From Pithys albifrons albifrons (Eukaryota > Chordata > Aves > Passeriformes > Thamnophilidae): a DNA stretch of 64,000 nt. Shown one piece after another: positions 1 to 15,148 of this stretch (positions within the stretch are counted from its first letter, which is position 1; each line of letters opens with the position of its first letter). The notes under the pieces were generated by a model. That model was given only the letters and a program-made list of their open reading frames with translations. It was not told where the DNA came from and did not search any database. The translations under genes and the position numbers were made by a program. The stretch lies in NCBI RefSeq assembly GCF_047495875.1, contig NC_092460.1, positions 12,886,520 to 12,950,519 of the forward strand. Reading direction: 5' to 3'.

Positions 1-1011
<1,011 letters not shown>

Positions 1012-4000
1012 CTAGGGAGAACAAGCAAACATCAGAGAAATCTTTTCTTCCAACTGCAACAAAGCCTCATTTCCACACCCATTTTGCCATTAGACAAAGC
1101 CTTTTCTGGAGGAAAAGTGCATTTGATGCTTTTGTTCATGTACATTATTGTTTTCCTCCAACATACTCCCTTCTGAATTCTTTATGTTTTGTAGAAAAGT
1201 TCAATACTTTTTTATAGAGAGATTGAGAAGTTCTCTTTAAGTATATTAGTTTCTCTCCCTTTGTGACAGGTAACCAGACACTCTGCTCTTGTGTATCTGC
1301 ACACTATACCATGTACTACTCCAAACACAAGGACAGGGAGTCATAGCAGAAGTTAATTAAATATATGCATTATAGACCAGTATATGCAACCTGGTAATTA
1401 CTAAACTGTCATGTCACAAGAACTGCTTTGCCTGCGTGTCTGTGTTTGAGGAATAAACATTTCACCAAGCCTAAAGGTCAAATGTTATGTATATCTCCTT
1501 GGGATGTGCTATAGAACCCTCATCATACAAAGTACCTACAGGCAAAATTTCTGAGGTGCTCAAAACCAGCAGTTTCTCTTTTCACATATATGGCCCTTTT
1601 TTTCCACTCTCAAATCAGTTTCTTCTCTTTATGAAGAATGACTGAGTTTTCCTGGAAATGTTCAAGAAGTCACGCTTTCCAAAGGAAAAATTGAGCAGCA
1701 TTGGTCCCATTTTACAATAAAAATCTGAGAGCAGTACATGGCTGTTCAAACTCAGAGATGGATTAAATGATAAATTCCATGTCACTATAAATATTTCTTT
1801 AAAGAATAACTACCATAAAATTAAATCTTCATAATTCTTTATAGCAGAACAGGTGTAACTATCCTAACATGAGATGATACTCATACATTTGCCTTCCACA
1901 AGCCAAAATTATTCAATAAGGTGCAAGAATGGGAAAAATGATTTGGAGAAAAATACAACTTGTACAGTCCTGAAAAACATGCATTTTAAATTCAAGTCTC
2001 ATGCCTACGTAAATGAAAGTGATACATCAGAGAATGGACCTCTGAAAGAACTCTTAAACACATGTTCATAACTAATGAACTGCAATTTGCTTTTGAGACC
2101 ATGCTGAGTATTTACCCCCAAACCTGAAATGATCCTGTGTCCTCAGAAATGGAGGCACTTGCAATTGTAACAGATATTTAGTCACCTCACTCTCACTGTC
2201 TTTAAGCATCTACTGATCTTTCACATGCCTTATCCTTTTTGAAACCACAACCCATGGTTTTCCCAGGAAACTGAGACCAATTCAGACCTCTGAATTGATG
2301 AACTCAGAGATCAATACAATACAAAATGAAAAGCTTTATCCCACTGCTTACGTTATTGAGTGTTAGTGGTTCTGTCTGGCTGAGTTCAATTAGAACTTGC
2401 CTTTACACATTTAAGTTTCAAATAAAAGTGGATCACTGGGTAATGAGAACTAAAAAAGAAATACTCAGGATGGACAGGGTCCTTCTCTGAGTCTCATACT
2501 GGGTGGGAAGGATGGTGCAGTCAGATAATGGTTGTCATGCTTCTCTATTTAGGTCTTTGTCAGCTATTTTTTAATTACTTGTTTTCAATCAATAGTTGCT
2601 TTGAATAGAGGGCAGTCAGCAGACACATTTGATGCCACTGAGGGTATTGCACCTGAACATCTGTGCTAACATGTCCTTGCATTGTGCTTCATCCACCACC
2701 CTGGTGTGCAGCACCTCTACTGCTACCTTGCACACCCAGCACTGCCCTGAAACATCTCACCAGAGCAGACACTGCCATCCTGCAGAGGCACATTCCTTCA
2801 CAGACTCCTTAGGGGGTGTGTTCTCCACCAAGGAAGAGCCAAACCCACTGCTATCTGTACCCAGGAGGGCCCTTTATAATCCCACAGTCTGTGGGATTAC
2901 AATCCAGGCTTGCAGGTTTAAACACCTTTGTTTGCTTTTCCAACTGCCTTCCCCAGCCCACCCACACTTATTAGAACTGCAAGCACTAGAATCACCACCT
3001 CCAGTGTATTTTTTTTGCCATCAGAGTAGTTTTGCCTCAGCTTTAGAGGAATGAGGACTCTCCCTTCCTTTCTGCTTGCCATGCAGGAAAGGGATATAAA
3101 TACAGCCCAACTGGCTCAGTATTTCTGGCCATAAACACCAATGCAGATATCCAGAACAACAAGGGAAGGGATGCCAAGGATGGACGTTTGGGAGAGGTAC
3201 CCCCTTCCCAAGGCTGACAATTCATGGGTGTGAGTGTTCACTCAATGAGGCTGCAAAACTGCAGCTCCCCCTGCACTGCCACAGGGCAGTGCCTCGTGCC
3301 CAGAGGGCAGAGAAGGCACCACCTGCAGGTGCTGTTGGAGCCTCTCAGTAATTCCACTGCATCAGTTCTCATTTTCTCCTGTTTCCCAAGAGCTCCTGAG
3401 GTGAGGGAGGATGAGGCATTGTAGAAATCAGTGCCATTATTAGTATCATCATCACATCTGTAGGCATTAAAAGTTTCCTGAATTGTTTTCTTTTCTTTCA
3501 ACACATCGAACCTCTCTGAATATCAATGTGAGCACAACTGTTTCTAATTACACTGCATCCTGTTTTAATTGACTTTAATTGCTTGGTATGTTAATTTGCA
3601 TCCCAATGCTTCAACTGCTTTTTTTAAACCCTTGTCAGAGCAATGCCAATGTCGAAGCAGTTGGAAACAAAATAAAAATTTCTGGCGTGCTAGTTTTTGC
3701 ACCAAGTTCTCTTCATACAATGTCGTTGAGAGACAAGTTTACAAAGATATTTAGACATATAAGTATGTGGAAAAGCATCTGCTGACATCAAACAACTCTT
3801 AATTATGCTGAGGTGCTTAACTGAAAGTACAGAAAGACCAAAGATTCTGAGAATAGATATTTCATATTTAAATACCAAAACTTTAAGTGATTTAGATGTC
3901 TGTATCACTCAAGGTTAACTCTATAGATATTTAGGTATCATTGGAATGACTTAATGAGTGAAACACCATAAAGATCATAAGAGCTGAACTAGGTGCCAGT

Positions 4001-4766
4001 TTTGTCTTTCCATACCTAAGTATATTTAAAGCACAAATGTGTGCATAAGTTCACATTTGACTCCTCGGACAGGTGAACTTCTCACCCAAAATGAAAAGAT
4101 GCTTATCTGAACACCTGAGCAAGATCATGCCATGGAGGTTTGAGTGAAGGGGATCTTTCTTGTGAGAAAAAGCAGAAAAAAATACATGCTGACCCTGCTG
4201 AGAATAAGGAGGAAGCCCTGCAAGAAATGAATTGAGCCACAAACCCACAGAAATCTAAAAACCCCAAAAGAGATTTCTGTGGCCAAAGCTGCTCCAGAAC
4301 ACACCAGCCTGAGGGTCACACATGACCTCACAGCAGCTTTGGAGCAGGTGAAACATGAAGAGAAAGTGATGGACTTTAGTCCTTGGCTTGGCTCTTGCTG
4401 AGAACACAACTGAACGAGAATTTCAGGAATAAAAGAGAACTTTGAGGCTGGGAAGTTGAGGGAATTCTGTCCTGAAAGCTGCAATCCTCAAGTTTATTTG
4501 CATTATAACAAATTGACTGCTTTTATAAATTGAATAAAATTTCACTTCATGCTTCAGAAAATTACTGGCTTACTAATCTCCTAGTCCTAAAATCCTCTAT
4601 TGCTCTGTTGGAATAACACAGGTAGTATCAATGCAGGAATTGCCAGCCTTAACTCAGTATTACAAAGGTCTTGGAAAATCAGAGCTGACCCCAGGCCCAG
4701 CTCATCTACGAAAATTTTAAGAGCAGTCCTACATGCCACAGTCAAGTGAGACACCTTGGCTTCACT

Positions 4767-5446
4767 AATCATAGAATTGATTGGGTTGGAAAAGAACTCC
4801 GAGATCATCAAGTCCAACCCTTGGTCCAACTCCAGTCCCTTTACCAGATCATGGCACTCAGTGCCACGGCCAAGCTCAAGTGAAAAACCTCCAGGGATGG
4901 GGAATCCACCCCCTCTCTGGGCAGCCCATTCCAATGCCTGAGCACTCTCTCTGCAAAGAATTTGTTCCTGATCTCCAACTTCAATTTCCCCTGGCAGAGC
5001 TTGAGCCTGTGCCCCCTTGTCCTATTGCTGAGTGCCTGGGAGAAGAGACCAACCCCCACCTGGCCAGAACTTCCCTTCAGGTAGTTCCAGACAGTGCTGA
5101 GGTCACCTCTGAGCCTCCTCTTCTCCAGGCTAAACACCCCCAGCTCCCTCAGCCTCTCCCCACAGCACTTGTGCTCCAGTCCCTTCTCCAGCCTCGTTGC
5201 TCTTCTCTGGCCCCGCTCCAGCTCCTCAATCTCTTTCCTGAACTGAGGGGCCCAGAACTGAACACAACACTCAAGGTGTGGCCTCCCCAAGGCAGAGTCC
5301 AGGGGAAGGGTCACTGCCCTGGGCCTGCTGGCCACGCTAGTTTGGATCCAGGCCAGGATCCCATTGGCCTTCTTGGCCACCTGGGCACACTGTTGGCTCC
5401 TGTTGAGCTTCCTGACAAGCCACTTGCACAAATGTTTGCCACTCAC
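4767..5446 (-). mobile_element. CR1 LINE 3' fragment (pol C-terminus and 3' UTR)
   Basis: Minus-strand translation shows the end of the CR1 pol region: a [13 protein letters not shown] motif, then [35 protein letters not shown] and a [18 protein letters not shown] tail. This is the standard CR1 order. The 3' end at 4767 carries the CR1 terminus (GATTCTATGA type, read on the minus strand). The copy is 5'-truncated, as is usual for CR1. The pol reading frame in this part is largely open. It is nearly identical to the copy at 29097-29652. Confidence 0.92.
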
Positions 5447-7640
5447 ACAAATTCTAACTTCTTAGATGTTAAGAGCAGATGATAACACTCTAAGATAAAC
5501 CTTTCCAACTGCCGTGGAATGCAGTGAAATGTTCTATGCAGCACTGTTTGAAAGAGAGGGGTTTGCTGGTCTGACTCCACAGCATCTATGTACATACAAA
5601 TGCCAACTGAAAAGAGGTATTTTCCGCATTAATTGGATTTACAAGAGGAGTTCTATAAAACAGTATAAAAGAATGGCAGCTGATTCACAAGTTTTTAAAA
5701 AGCACATCAGAAGGGGGAAGAACATTCTAGGTCAACCTACATTTTAAAGCTAAAATTTTATATGCAAGAAAAAAACTAAAGCAAAAACCCAACAGGATAC
5801 CCAGTGAGTGGATTGGTGTGATTGGAAGGGGCTTAGGGGGTACAATCAGAAAAATGGCTGGTTTTTCTATGTTCTCTTTGTGTTTTATGGGTTCATTCAG
5901 CATCGTCTTCTGTTTGTGGTATTTGTTTATCCACAGAGGGAATCTTGTTCCAGAATAATCTAGAAAACCACCCTTAGTCAGATTTTTTCTATAAACTGCA
6001 GAATTTCTTCTGAATTACTACTGAATCTTGTGTGAGTGCAGACAGCTTCACTCAGAGCAGAAATAAATTCCAAAACCAACAGCTAAGAAAATTTAATGAG
6101 ATTTCAGAGCTGAGAATAAGTATCAAAGTAGAAAAAATCACTGGGAATGTGAGATGAGCCAGAAAAGAGGGGTCAGGAGAAGACACTCAGTGAAGGGATA
6201 CAAGAACCTTGTTAAATGCACAGTGATCACAGGAAGCAAAAGATTGTACATGAAATAATAACAGCAGAAAGGAATAAACACTTCTAATACCACATCACCC
6301 TGAGGTCATTGGCTGGGACACAGAAAAATCAGTACCTGGCAGAGCTCTGCAAGTCTTTATTTTTATCCATATGGTGGTGAAGGTATAAACAGGTAAATGA
6401 AAGTCTGAGTCACAGTGAAACACCTTCCTTTACAATGAAAGGAAAATTTCACTCCAAAATTAATTGAGTCAATAAAAAAATAATACCCACATTCCATTCC
6501 ATTTTGTTTTGGGATCCTTTTTACTGAATGAGTGCAAGGAAGATCTCTCTAGAATGAAAAATGCTTTAATCCCACATTAAAATGGGCGAGAAAAATTTTT
6601 GCCATATTTTTTTCAGCAAGAATTATTCTTTATGTTGGGTCTGAACTTAGACACTTGTCAGCACTTCCCAAATTCCATTTCAAATATTCTGTGTTAAAAA
6701 AAAAAACACACCAAAAAACCAAAAAAACAAAACCAAAAAACTGCCTACCTGATTCAAACCTCTAGTCAAAAGTTCCAAAAGGAGGAGAAGAAAAATATGG
6801 TGAAGGGTTGATTCAAAAGTTCTCCCCCAGCCTCTCCCAGGACTGCACTTAGAACTGGTGATGGGTAAGAAGGCCCCAAACCAGAGACTATCCCCTCACT
6901 GCAGCTCTGACATTCCCAGCTGAAAGGAGTGAACAATCCCCTTGGAGGACAAGCTTTTTCTCCCCATAAGTATTCCTTAAGCAGCATCAAGTTTTCTAAA
7001 TATTTCTTACTTGGAATTATTTCCCAGCTAATTACCACAGCTGGTTTTGTTTCCAGATTGCCCAGGGCCATTAAAATCAAGATCTGTCTTCTTTCTGCTA
7101 AAATTGCTCTTCAAGTTTGTTGGTTCTTTTGATGAAGTCTACAAGCCTCTTATTTAATCCAAAAAATACAGTCTAGATCAAATGTAAAGATAATTTTTCA
7201 CATATTTGGATAATAATTCTCTAATTAACCAACCCTGCCCTAAAACATTCATTTGTTAGACTATAAGAACAGAATTTTCCCTCCATGCAGACCTACTCAG
7301 TAAAACCCAGAGCTCCCAAAATGCCTATATAACATTGTAGAAGCACTTAATTTTATCATATTATTGCATTTAATTATATGAGCACCTGCATTTAAGCACT
7401 AAATAATGGTAAATGTAGATACTCAGCTTCTTTCCTGATATATGCAGAGCTTAATAATGACCTAATCACTGACAAGCAATGTGGCAACAGCTGCTAAAAA
7501 CATGGGAGTGATCATCACAGAGGGCTGGATCCTGAAAGAATGTCTTTCAATCACAGTTTCTTATATTTCAAGAATCCATTACGGTCTGCATAGGCCTTGG
7601 TGAAATTCAGAGCAAAATTTGATTCAGGGCATCAAGAAAG

Positions 7641-7890
7641 TCATAGAATACACTAAGTTGGAAGGGACCCACCAGGATCATTGAGTCCAACTCCTGCCCT
7701 GCACAGACACACCAATGATCCCACCCTGGCCCTGAGAGTGTTGTCCAAATGCTCCTGCAGCTCTGGCAGCCTTGGGGCTGGTGTCCACTGCCCTGGGCAG
7801 CCTGGTCAGTGCCCACCACCCTCTGGGGGAAGAACCTTTTCCTGAGATCCCACCTGACCCTGCCCTGGCACAGCTCCAGCCATTCCCTGG
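7641..7890 (-). mobile_element. CR1 LINE 3' end fragment
   Basis: Begins TCATAGAATACACTAAGTTGG and continues with the CR1 3'-end consensus (GGAAGGGACC, CAACTCCTGCCCTGCACAG, GGGGGAAGAACCTTTTCCTGAGATCC). Orientation is minus. It belongs to the same subfamily as 10391-10654 and 54795-55018. Confidence 0.85.
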
Positions 7891-10390
7891 GGCTTAAGAA
7901 GTTGATTCACTTTATTAGATTAAAGTTCATAAGAAACTCTTTATATGGTTGCATTAGGTTTGCACAGTCTACAAACCAGTGCATGGGTTTACAGCACTTG
8001 TTGGTGACTGCTCTGAAACCCACACTAACCTTGCCAGTCTAAACAGGGACACAGCCTGAATTAAGGAACTTCAAGACTTTTTAGATGTGCTGTTTTATTA
8101 ACTCTACCACATTGTTGCTGTCAGCAAATGCCAGAGAAGGGGATCAGGAAGATTTACTTCCAAGATAAATATCTATAGTAAACACAACTCAGAGAAATGC
8201 CAGGGGCTCAGTGCAATGACCTCCATCCTCCAAGTGCTTCCTGAGTCTCCAAAATTTTATTGTCCACCTTCAACATGAATCCTACACTTACCAACTGCCT
8301 GGGTGTCCTCAGAGGAATTCTGTTGATGAATTAAATAAAATAAAGGCTGCAACAATTCTCAACAGTAACATGCCCAAGAGCTGCTCTCCATTAGTTAGAA
8401 AGTGTGTTTATCACACTGTTAATATGCTGTTCACACACTGCTAATGCAAAAATTCCAACAGTTGTAAACACAGTGTGCCCAAAGTAATTCTGTGAAGCAA
8501 GTGGAGGTCTGCAGTGTAATTTTTAAATGCAGAAAGTTGCAGAAAACCTTTAGCAAAATGGGCACTGCAATTCAGCAAACAGACTGAGCTCCAGCAGTGT
8601 AAATCCAAAAGCAGCAATCTGATTGCACAATCATGGTATTATTGGTCCTAGTACCCAGAGGGTGGGGTGTATTTTTTTTAAGAGGGTTGTATGTTTTGGT
8701 TTTGGTAGGTTTTTTACCCTGAAGAGACTACTGATTGAAGTTCATTATTTCATCTCCATCATAAATAGTGAAGCCTAGAACTAGGATGGCAAGGGAAATA
8801 ATGGCATTCTATAACTATAATGTTATTTTTTGGTTTAACATTCAAGTGCCCAAAGAGGAAGAGATGCCCTCTGGTTGTGGGCAAGGAGAGGAGGAAAGAA
8901 ACTTCAGCACTTTGGCAAGGCTCATTACTGCAAGTAAAGTGTTTATGTGGAGCTCACATCAAGTACAGAATTTGCAGAGCCACAAATATCTCAAAATTAA
9001 AGACTGCTATTTAATCAAGGAAAAGCCAACTTTAAAAAAATAATCAGGAAGAATTTTAAATATAAATTAGGACTAATTAATCAACTGAGGAGGTTTTTTT
9101 CCATTTTTTAAAGGTCTTTAAAATGTTTCAGCTTTTATAAATCAAAGCTGTTCCTTTCCAGAACCTTCCAGGATTTTCAGACCTCTGAATGCCATCCAGT
9201 TTGCCTTTATACACAACAGATACTGATATTAATTTTATATATATATGCACAGAAGCCTTCATTTTACTTAAAAATGTAAAATATGGGATGATTAATTCCT
9301 CATATAGGACAACCCCATTTCTATGAAAATAATTTACAGTGGGTCAGAGTTATCCCACTGAGCATCTGTATTTCCAGTTGTGTCACTGGTTTCCCAATAA
9401 GGCAGTGCATGAATTTAACTTCTTAGCTACTCTAAACAGGCCTTCCACCTCTCCCTGCAGACACCACTGCTTTGGTTCTGACATATTCTAAAAGCATTTG
9501 ACCAGATGAGATGCAAGGGGCAGAAGAGGGCAGGAGGTGATTTTTCCTGTCACTCCAAAATGGGTAAGATCTTAAAGGGGCATTGGAATTAACTCAAAAT
9601 TTCTGGCCAACTCACTCATCCAGAGAACAGTAAAGAATAAAGCAGAGCTTTAGCAAAGCATTCCTTTCTTGTCCTGCTTGATTTTCCTCTTGTGTCTTTA
9701 AAGAAAACCTCAACCAACCAACCAACACATACACTCCTAAATGAACAGCACCACTGAGAAAAAAAAGATGCAGGATGCAGTCTGGGAGGTGGGTACAATG
9801 CTACTGCCAAAAAAAGATTAGAGGTGAGGGTTCCCACCTGGAACTCCTCCTTCAGGTAGCCACAAAAGGGAAAAGGTCAGTCAGCAAAAATAAGACATTG
9901 AGCAGAGTCTGCTATTGCCATGCAGGCCTTGACTGGCAATGAGGTAAGGAGACACTGCAGCCAGTACCTGAGAGTGACCAAGTAAAGGAATGACATTTTA
10001 AATATTTGAAAGTCCTAAAAACATGACACATCAATACAACATGAATTAGGAGTTTCCCATGAACTTTGCACCAAAACTAGTCACCTATGAGGCTCCTTTA
10101 GAAATGTAGTCCATCAGTCTACCAAGCACTCAAGCAGGGATGGTAGTTAGTGGCCATCTCTAAATGATTTATTAGTCAATTCTGTAGTTTTCTGAGCATA
10201 CACAGCATTAGTTAATCTTGTGCAGCGAATTATGGGGAAAGAAGTGATTTGTAAACTGGCAGGCAAAGCAGATATCCCTATAGGACACTCAGAGCTTTTC
10301 TTTCTTTTGTAATCATGAGACTGGAGAAGAGTGAGGTCAGAACTCGCCACAGCCTGCAGCTTCCTCGGTAGGGGCAGAGGAGGGGCAGGC

Positions 10391-10654
10391 ACTGATCTCT
10401 GCTCTGTGGGACCAGGGACAGCACCCAGGGAATGGCTGGAGCTGTGTCAGGTTGGATCTCAGGGAAAGGTTCTTCCCCCAGAGGGTGGTGGGCACTGACC
10501 AGGCTCCCCAGAGCAGTGGGCACAGCCCCAAGGTTGCCAGAGCTCCAGGAGGGTTTGAATGATGCTCTCAGGGTGTCCTGTGCAGGGCCAAGAGTTGGAC
10601 TGCAATGATCCTTCTGGGTCCTTCCAGCTCGGGATATTCTGTGATTCTATGAAT
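10391..10654 (+). mobile_element. CR1 LINE 3' end fragment, plus orientation
   Basis: Reads CR1 tail in the plus direction (GATCTCAGGGAAAGGTTCTTC, GGTGGTGGGCACTGACCAGG) and ends with ATTCTGTGATTCTATGA, the CR1 terminal 8-mer repeat. It is an inverted relative of 7641-7890 in the same intron. Confidence 0.85.
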
Positions 10655-10717
10655 TGTCTTGTATTGCCTGGATGACCCTTAAAGATCCCTGACAACCAAA
10701 ACTATTCTAGGATTCTA
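10655..10717 (+). mobile_element. Second short CR1 3' terminus abutting the previous one
   Basis: Directly after the terminal 8-mers of the preceding element, a second CR1-type terminus follows (CCTTAAAGATCCC, AACCAAAACTATTCTAGG, ATTCTATT). It matches a different CR1 subfamily end. This is either an older CR1 into whose tail the first inserted, or tandem ends. Confidence 0.6.
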
Positions 10718-13700
10718 TTGGAAAGTACAGGACATTTACAGGATAATAAAAAGCTCATCACTTATTACTGAAAAAGGCGGAGTTTTGCCTACCCAGAGGA
10801 TGACAGACCAATTCCTATTATCCACTGAGGAATACGAGCTCTTATCACCACGGTGACAGCTGGTATTCACCATAAAGCATTTGCAATACTACTTGTGCAG
10901 TATGTATAATAAAAAAGTACACTAAATAGCCTTTACCACCTAAACTAACAAGTATCCTGTGGCTGCTACCCCTGTTTGATGCAGTTAGTCACACCTGGAA
11001 TAAAGGTTTATTGCACTGCAGCTTCCCAAGAACCAGTCTCTAAACTCAGTCCCTAAATCACCTCAAGGTTGACTTGCAGGGCACTGCTTTGACAGTGTGA
11101 TGCAGTTTCATTGTGGTTTTGAGCAGATTTGCAGTCTGAGAAGAAAAGGTAAAAGGAAAAGTGAGAGGAATCACATGATAAAAATATTAGGCTGGAAGAC
11201 AGCGTGACTGAAGAGTATGTTACTGCCACTGATTTATTTTTCTTTTAGGCAAATGCTTTGATGTCTCTGCTCTGCCTTCATCCCAGCAGAGATCCCTGCC
11301 TGACTGCTGTGTGGATGCAAAGGTGAGCTTTTAGGGGAATAGAGGAATGTGTGTTCCTCCAAAACTTGGTACACCAAGATTCTGACCTCAGTAAGGCACT
11401 CCAGGACTAAGTGACACACAACAGAAACCACAAAAATCCTCACTGACCTGAACCACAGTGAGTTATCTCTGACAGCCATGAACACATTTTATAACCACAG
11501 GAAGGAACTCAGAGCATTTTTTATTACAGTTAATTAAGAGCAGTGTCTCACTACAACACAACTGTCCACTAGTTGTCTTGTACACATAGAAAGTGTCTAC
11601 TTTCTATGACACAATCAAACTTATTTACACAGGATGTTTTGAGTTTTTTCTTCTTTTTTTTTAACCATACAAGTGTTTCATTTGCCCAGCAGCAGCAGTG
11701 AAGAGCAGGTGAATGGCAGCCAACTCACTCCTGGGGGTGTGTTTTAGTTACCAGCATAGCACCAGCAGCTGCCTGGAGCTGTCTTTGTTGCTCCTGTGGC
11801 AATTTATTTCATTAAGCTCTCCCATTCTTGAGAGGGAGTTTGGATTCACTCCACTTGAGCTGACACTGGGGTGGGATGCAGAATTAAAGTATGTAAAGCT
11901 CACAAGAACAGCCTTGTAAACAAAACTTGTACTACAAAGACATCTTCACATTGCAGATAAAGTAAAAAAATCTGGCCTGTACTGACTGCAGAAACCAGAG
12001 AGACCACCTTCCTACTGGCAGAAATTTAATATAATATAACCTTGGCTTGGAATGCCCTGGGGATGGATACCTAAAACTGCTTTGCAAACTGTAAACAACA
12101 AGTCAGCCTTGAAGCTACAAACATGAGCAGTAGCTGAGAACAAACTACCTGCTGAAAAACCATGACATTGAAGCATCATGAAGAGTCAGAGCTAGAAATG
12201 GACACCAAGGCTCATATTTCTGTATTACAGTTGAGGGATCAAGATTTCTTCAGCAAGAGCACACAAGGTAAAGAGCAAGTAATATTGTAAACACATGGAC
12301 TAAGATTCAACCAAAGCAATAGCCTGTGTGCACATATACTGAGCCCAGGGCATGGGCAGCCCCCTGGTTTGGTGAAACAGCTTCATAAACCCGCAGCACT
12401 GGTAAATCACAGCTAGAAAAAGCATCATGCACCTGAAGGAATAATTAGCCCTGACACAGGAGCACCACCAGTGATCACAATAAAAAGAACAACTGATACT
12501 TTGGCTCCTGTTCTGCTTTCTGCTGTGTGGAATTGTTCACTGACTGCTGAGGTGGGGGCAAGAGAATTGGTAAGGAAGGGCAAATCAAACATCAGGAGGC
12601 TGTGTAGGTACAAATGACCAAAACTATCATATTTCTAAAATCTCTTCACTGGGTCAGTGCATTTGTTTTTTATAATGGGATAAGAATGCCTGGTAGCCTC
12701 AATGGAAAAAATAACCTGTATGTGTTACTTTTAGCCAATCAGTGCATTTACCCTATAGAGATCCCCCAATGTTAATCTGTGCCTTTTGCCTTCCCCTTTA
12801 ACTTGCAGCAGATTGCACTGCATGACCATTGCAAGTATCACACTCTGCCCCCTTCCACTCCAGCCCCCTCATTTTCATACACACAGGCCAGGGGATTGCT
12901 CTGCCTCAAACCTCTCACACCTGTGTGTGCCCTGCACTGTCCTTCAGGGCACTGAAACACACTTTTGACTTGTTCAGCTGTGGGCCAGGGCTTAGATCCA
13001 GCCTAAGGATTCAAATAAAAGTGCATCTCTGCTGGGAAGGTGCAGCTGGGGAGAAATGGACTCATGAAAGCTTGGTTTTGGTTTAAGGTTACTATCTGAT
13101 ATTTTCCCCAGCTGTTAAAACCATAGAGAGACACAAGCTCTTTTTTTAAAAAATCCGAGGTGTCCTTAAATGCTCAGACCACAGGAGAGTGGAAAAAAAT
13201 CTCTTGAAACCCTCCCAGAGAGGAGGCAGAGAGCAGGAACTCTGCATGCATCTCATGAGTGTTCTACTTTCCCTCTCTGAATACAGAGATCAGGCTTGGA
13301 CAGAGTGCTAAAGCCTCTCCGTGAAGGGCTATTCTTTGCTGTTACTTCAGGCTAAAACAAAAGACACTTCAGGAGATACAATCGTTGCTGCCCAGTTCCT
13401 TTTCCTGGGCTCCTACAATGGGCCCTAGTTCTTTTTTTTTCCTTTCCTTCCACACATCTTTCTCTTATTTTTTGCTTCTGTCCTTTTACTCCTTCTTTCT
13501 GCCTCATTGAATCCATTAAGACCTTTATATAGCCTGCTATTGAGAAATAAATTTTCTTTGGGACTAGAGACTGAGTCTTAACTGCTGGCAAGCAAAGCTT
13601 AACTCCTGAGGGGAGGGCAGAGAAAATGATGGGTAAAAGGTATGAAAAGTCCATCTCTGAATTTGGGGTCTTTGACCAAGGTATCTTTGGGTACTTTGCA

Positions 13701-14876
13701 GTGACTTGCCAGTCATCAGCTCAAGGAAAAGGAACAACCTGATTCTAGCAGCTTTCTCACTTCTTTCATGCATTACTCTTGATACACTGAATTATCTTTC
13801 TGCTCATATTTTTAAAGAGATAAATATATTCTCTTCAATTCTTTTCCTTGGTTTAGCTCCATATGCCAGTCCTGGCTTGGCACAATTGTAAATTAGAAGG
13901 CACTCTGACATTGAGAGAGAGGCACTGCTATGAAGGAGTTGTAAAACTGGGTCCTTTCTCAGTTAATACAAAATTAGTCAGAGTCAGAAATATAAGCACT
14001 ATTCAGGTCTGCCAATAGTGTGAAGGATTATTTTAAAGACACTAAAGTTGTATTCAAACTGAGTGCACTGCAGTTTGCCCCAGAACCGGAACAAAAAACT
14101 AAGGTTTGGAAAGAAAGAAGGAAATCTTCAAATCTTGAAGTTCTGAGAACTGTATAAATCATTCCCTAAATAAAAAGAAATATAAGCTGGGGGTATGTGA
14201 AAATAATTTACCATTAGTGTGCCTGGATAAAGAATTTGGGGGCTGTACAGTGGAACACCCATAAACCATCTTACCCTCTCCTGCCCTACAAGTGCAGGTG
14301 GAGGAGGGAGCAGGACCACAAAAACAAAGCTAAAGGAGAAAGATGGAGTGTTCCAACAGTCAGAGGTGACACCACTCTCAGCCAGCCAGAGCCTGACAGC
14401 TTTTATTTTGCATTTTAAATTATTCATGTGAATTCTGGGAATTTTTCTCAACAGAAAAAAAAATAAAATGGAACCAAGAGTTAAATACAATTGCAGCCTT
14501 ATTTTTTCTTTCCTAGTAATATATAGGAGTTTGATTTGTTGGAATCAACTTTCAACAGCTCAGGTGCTTATTTTATGTTGAATTATTCAGGTCTATCAAC
14601 ACTACAACCTGGGACAGGAGGCCTCCAGAAGCACTAAACAGTGAAAAACCCCAGGGCTCTACACCTTGAGTCACACCTTGCTAAAATGTGGATGTGAAAT
14701 AAGTATATATTAGCACATATTGATGGCCATCTCATTTATTCACTGTAAATGGTACAGTGACTGTTTCCTGCCCGCCACACCCACAGGTTAACAATAATGC
14801 CAAGACTCCATAGCAAACTCTTTTTCTCTTACTATTCATGGGTCTATGTCAAGACATCTCAGCCAAACAGGATGTA

Positions 14877-14940
14877 TCACAGAATCACAGACCATTCTGA
14901 GTTGGAAGGGACCCACAAGGATCATCAAATCCAACTCTTA
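14877..14940 (-). mobile_element. CR1 3' terminus, very short
   Basis: TCACAGAATCACAGACCATT followed by GAGTTGGAAGGGACCCACAA and a CCAACTC tail: the last ~65 bases of a CR1 element in minus orientation. Nothing more of the element is seen. Confidence 0.75.
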
Positions 14941-15148
14941 TGTCAATGGTACCTTCCTGATTTCTGTTATCTCTGGGGTTTTAATACATATTATTAATAC
15001 AGACTTCCAAAAAATTTTTTGACACTGAAGTGTCCCTTCACTGCATTCAGCTCAGCAAATCTACCTGATCAGTGGAGGTAATGAGATGAGGAACAGTGCA
15101 GACTGCAAAGGACAACAGCCATGCAGTCACAGCATTCATTCTATAGTT

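Noticed and set aside
4781..5482. 233-codon plus-strand ORF
   Set aside because: It is the antisense of a CR1 LINE fragment whose pol tail reads on the minus strand. The same applies to the 203-codon minus-strand ORF at 29071-29682.
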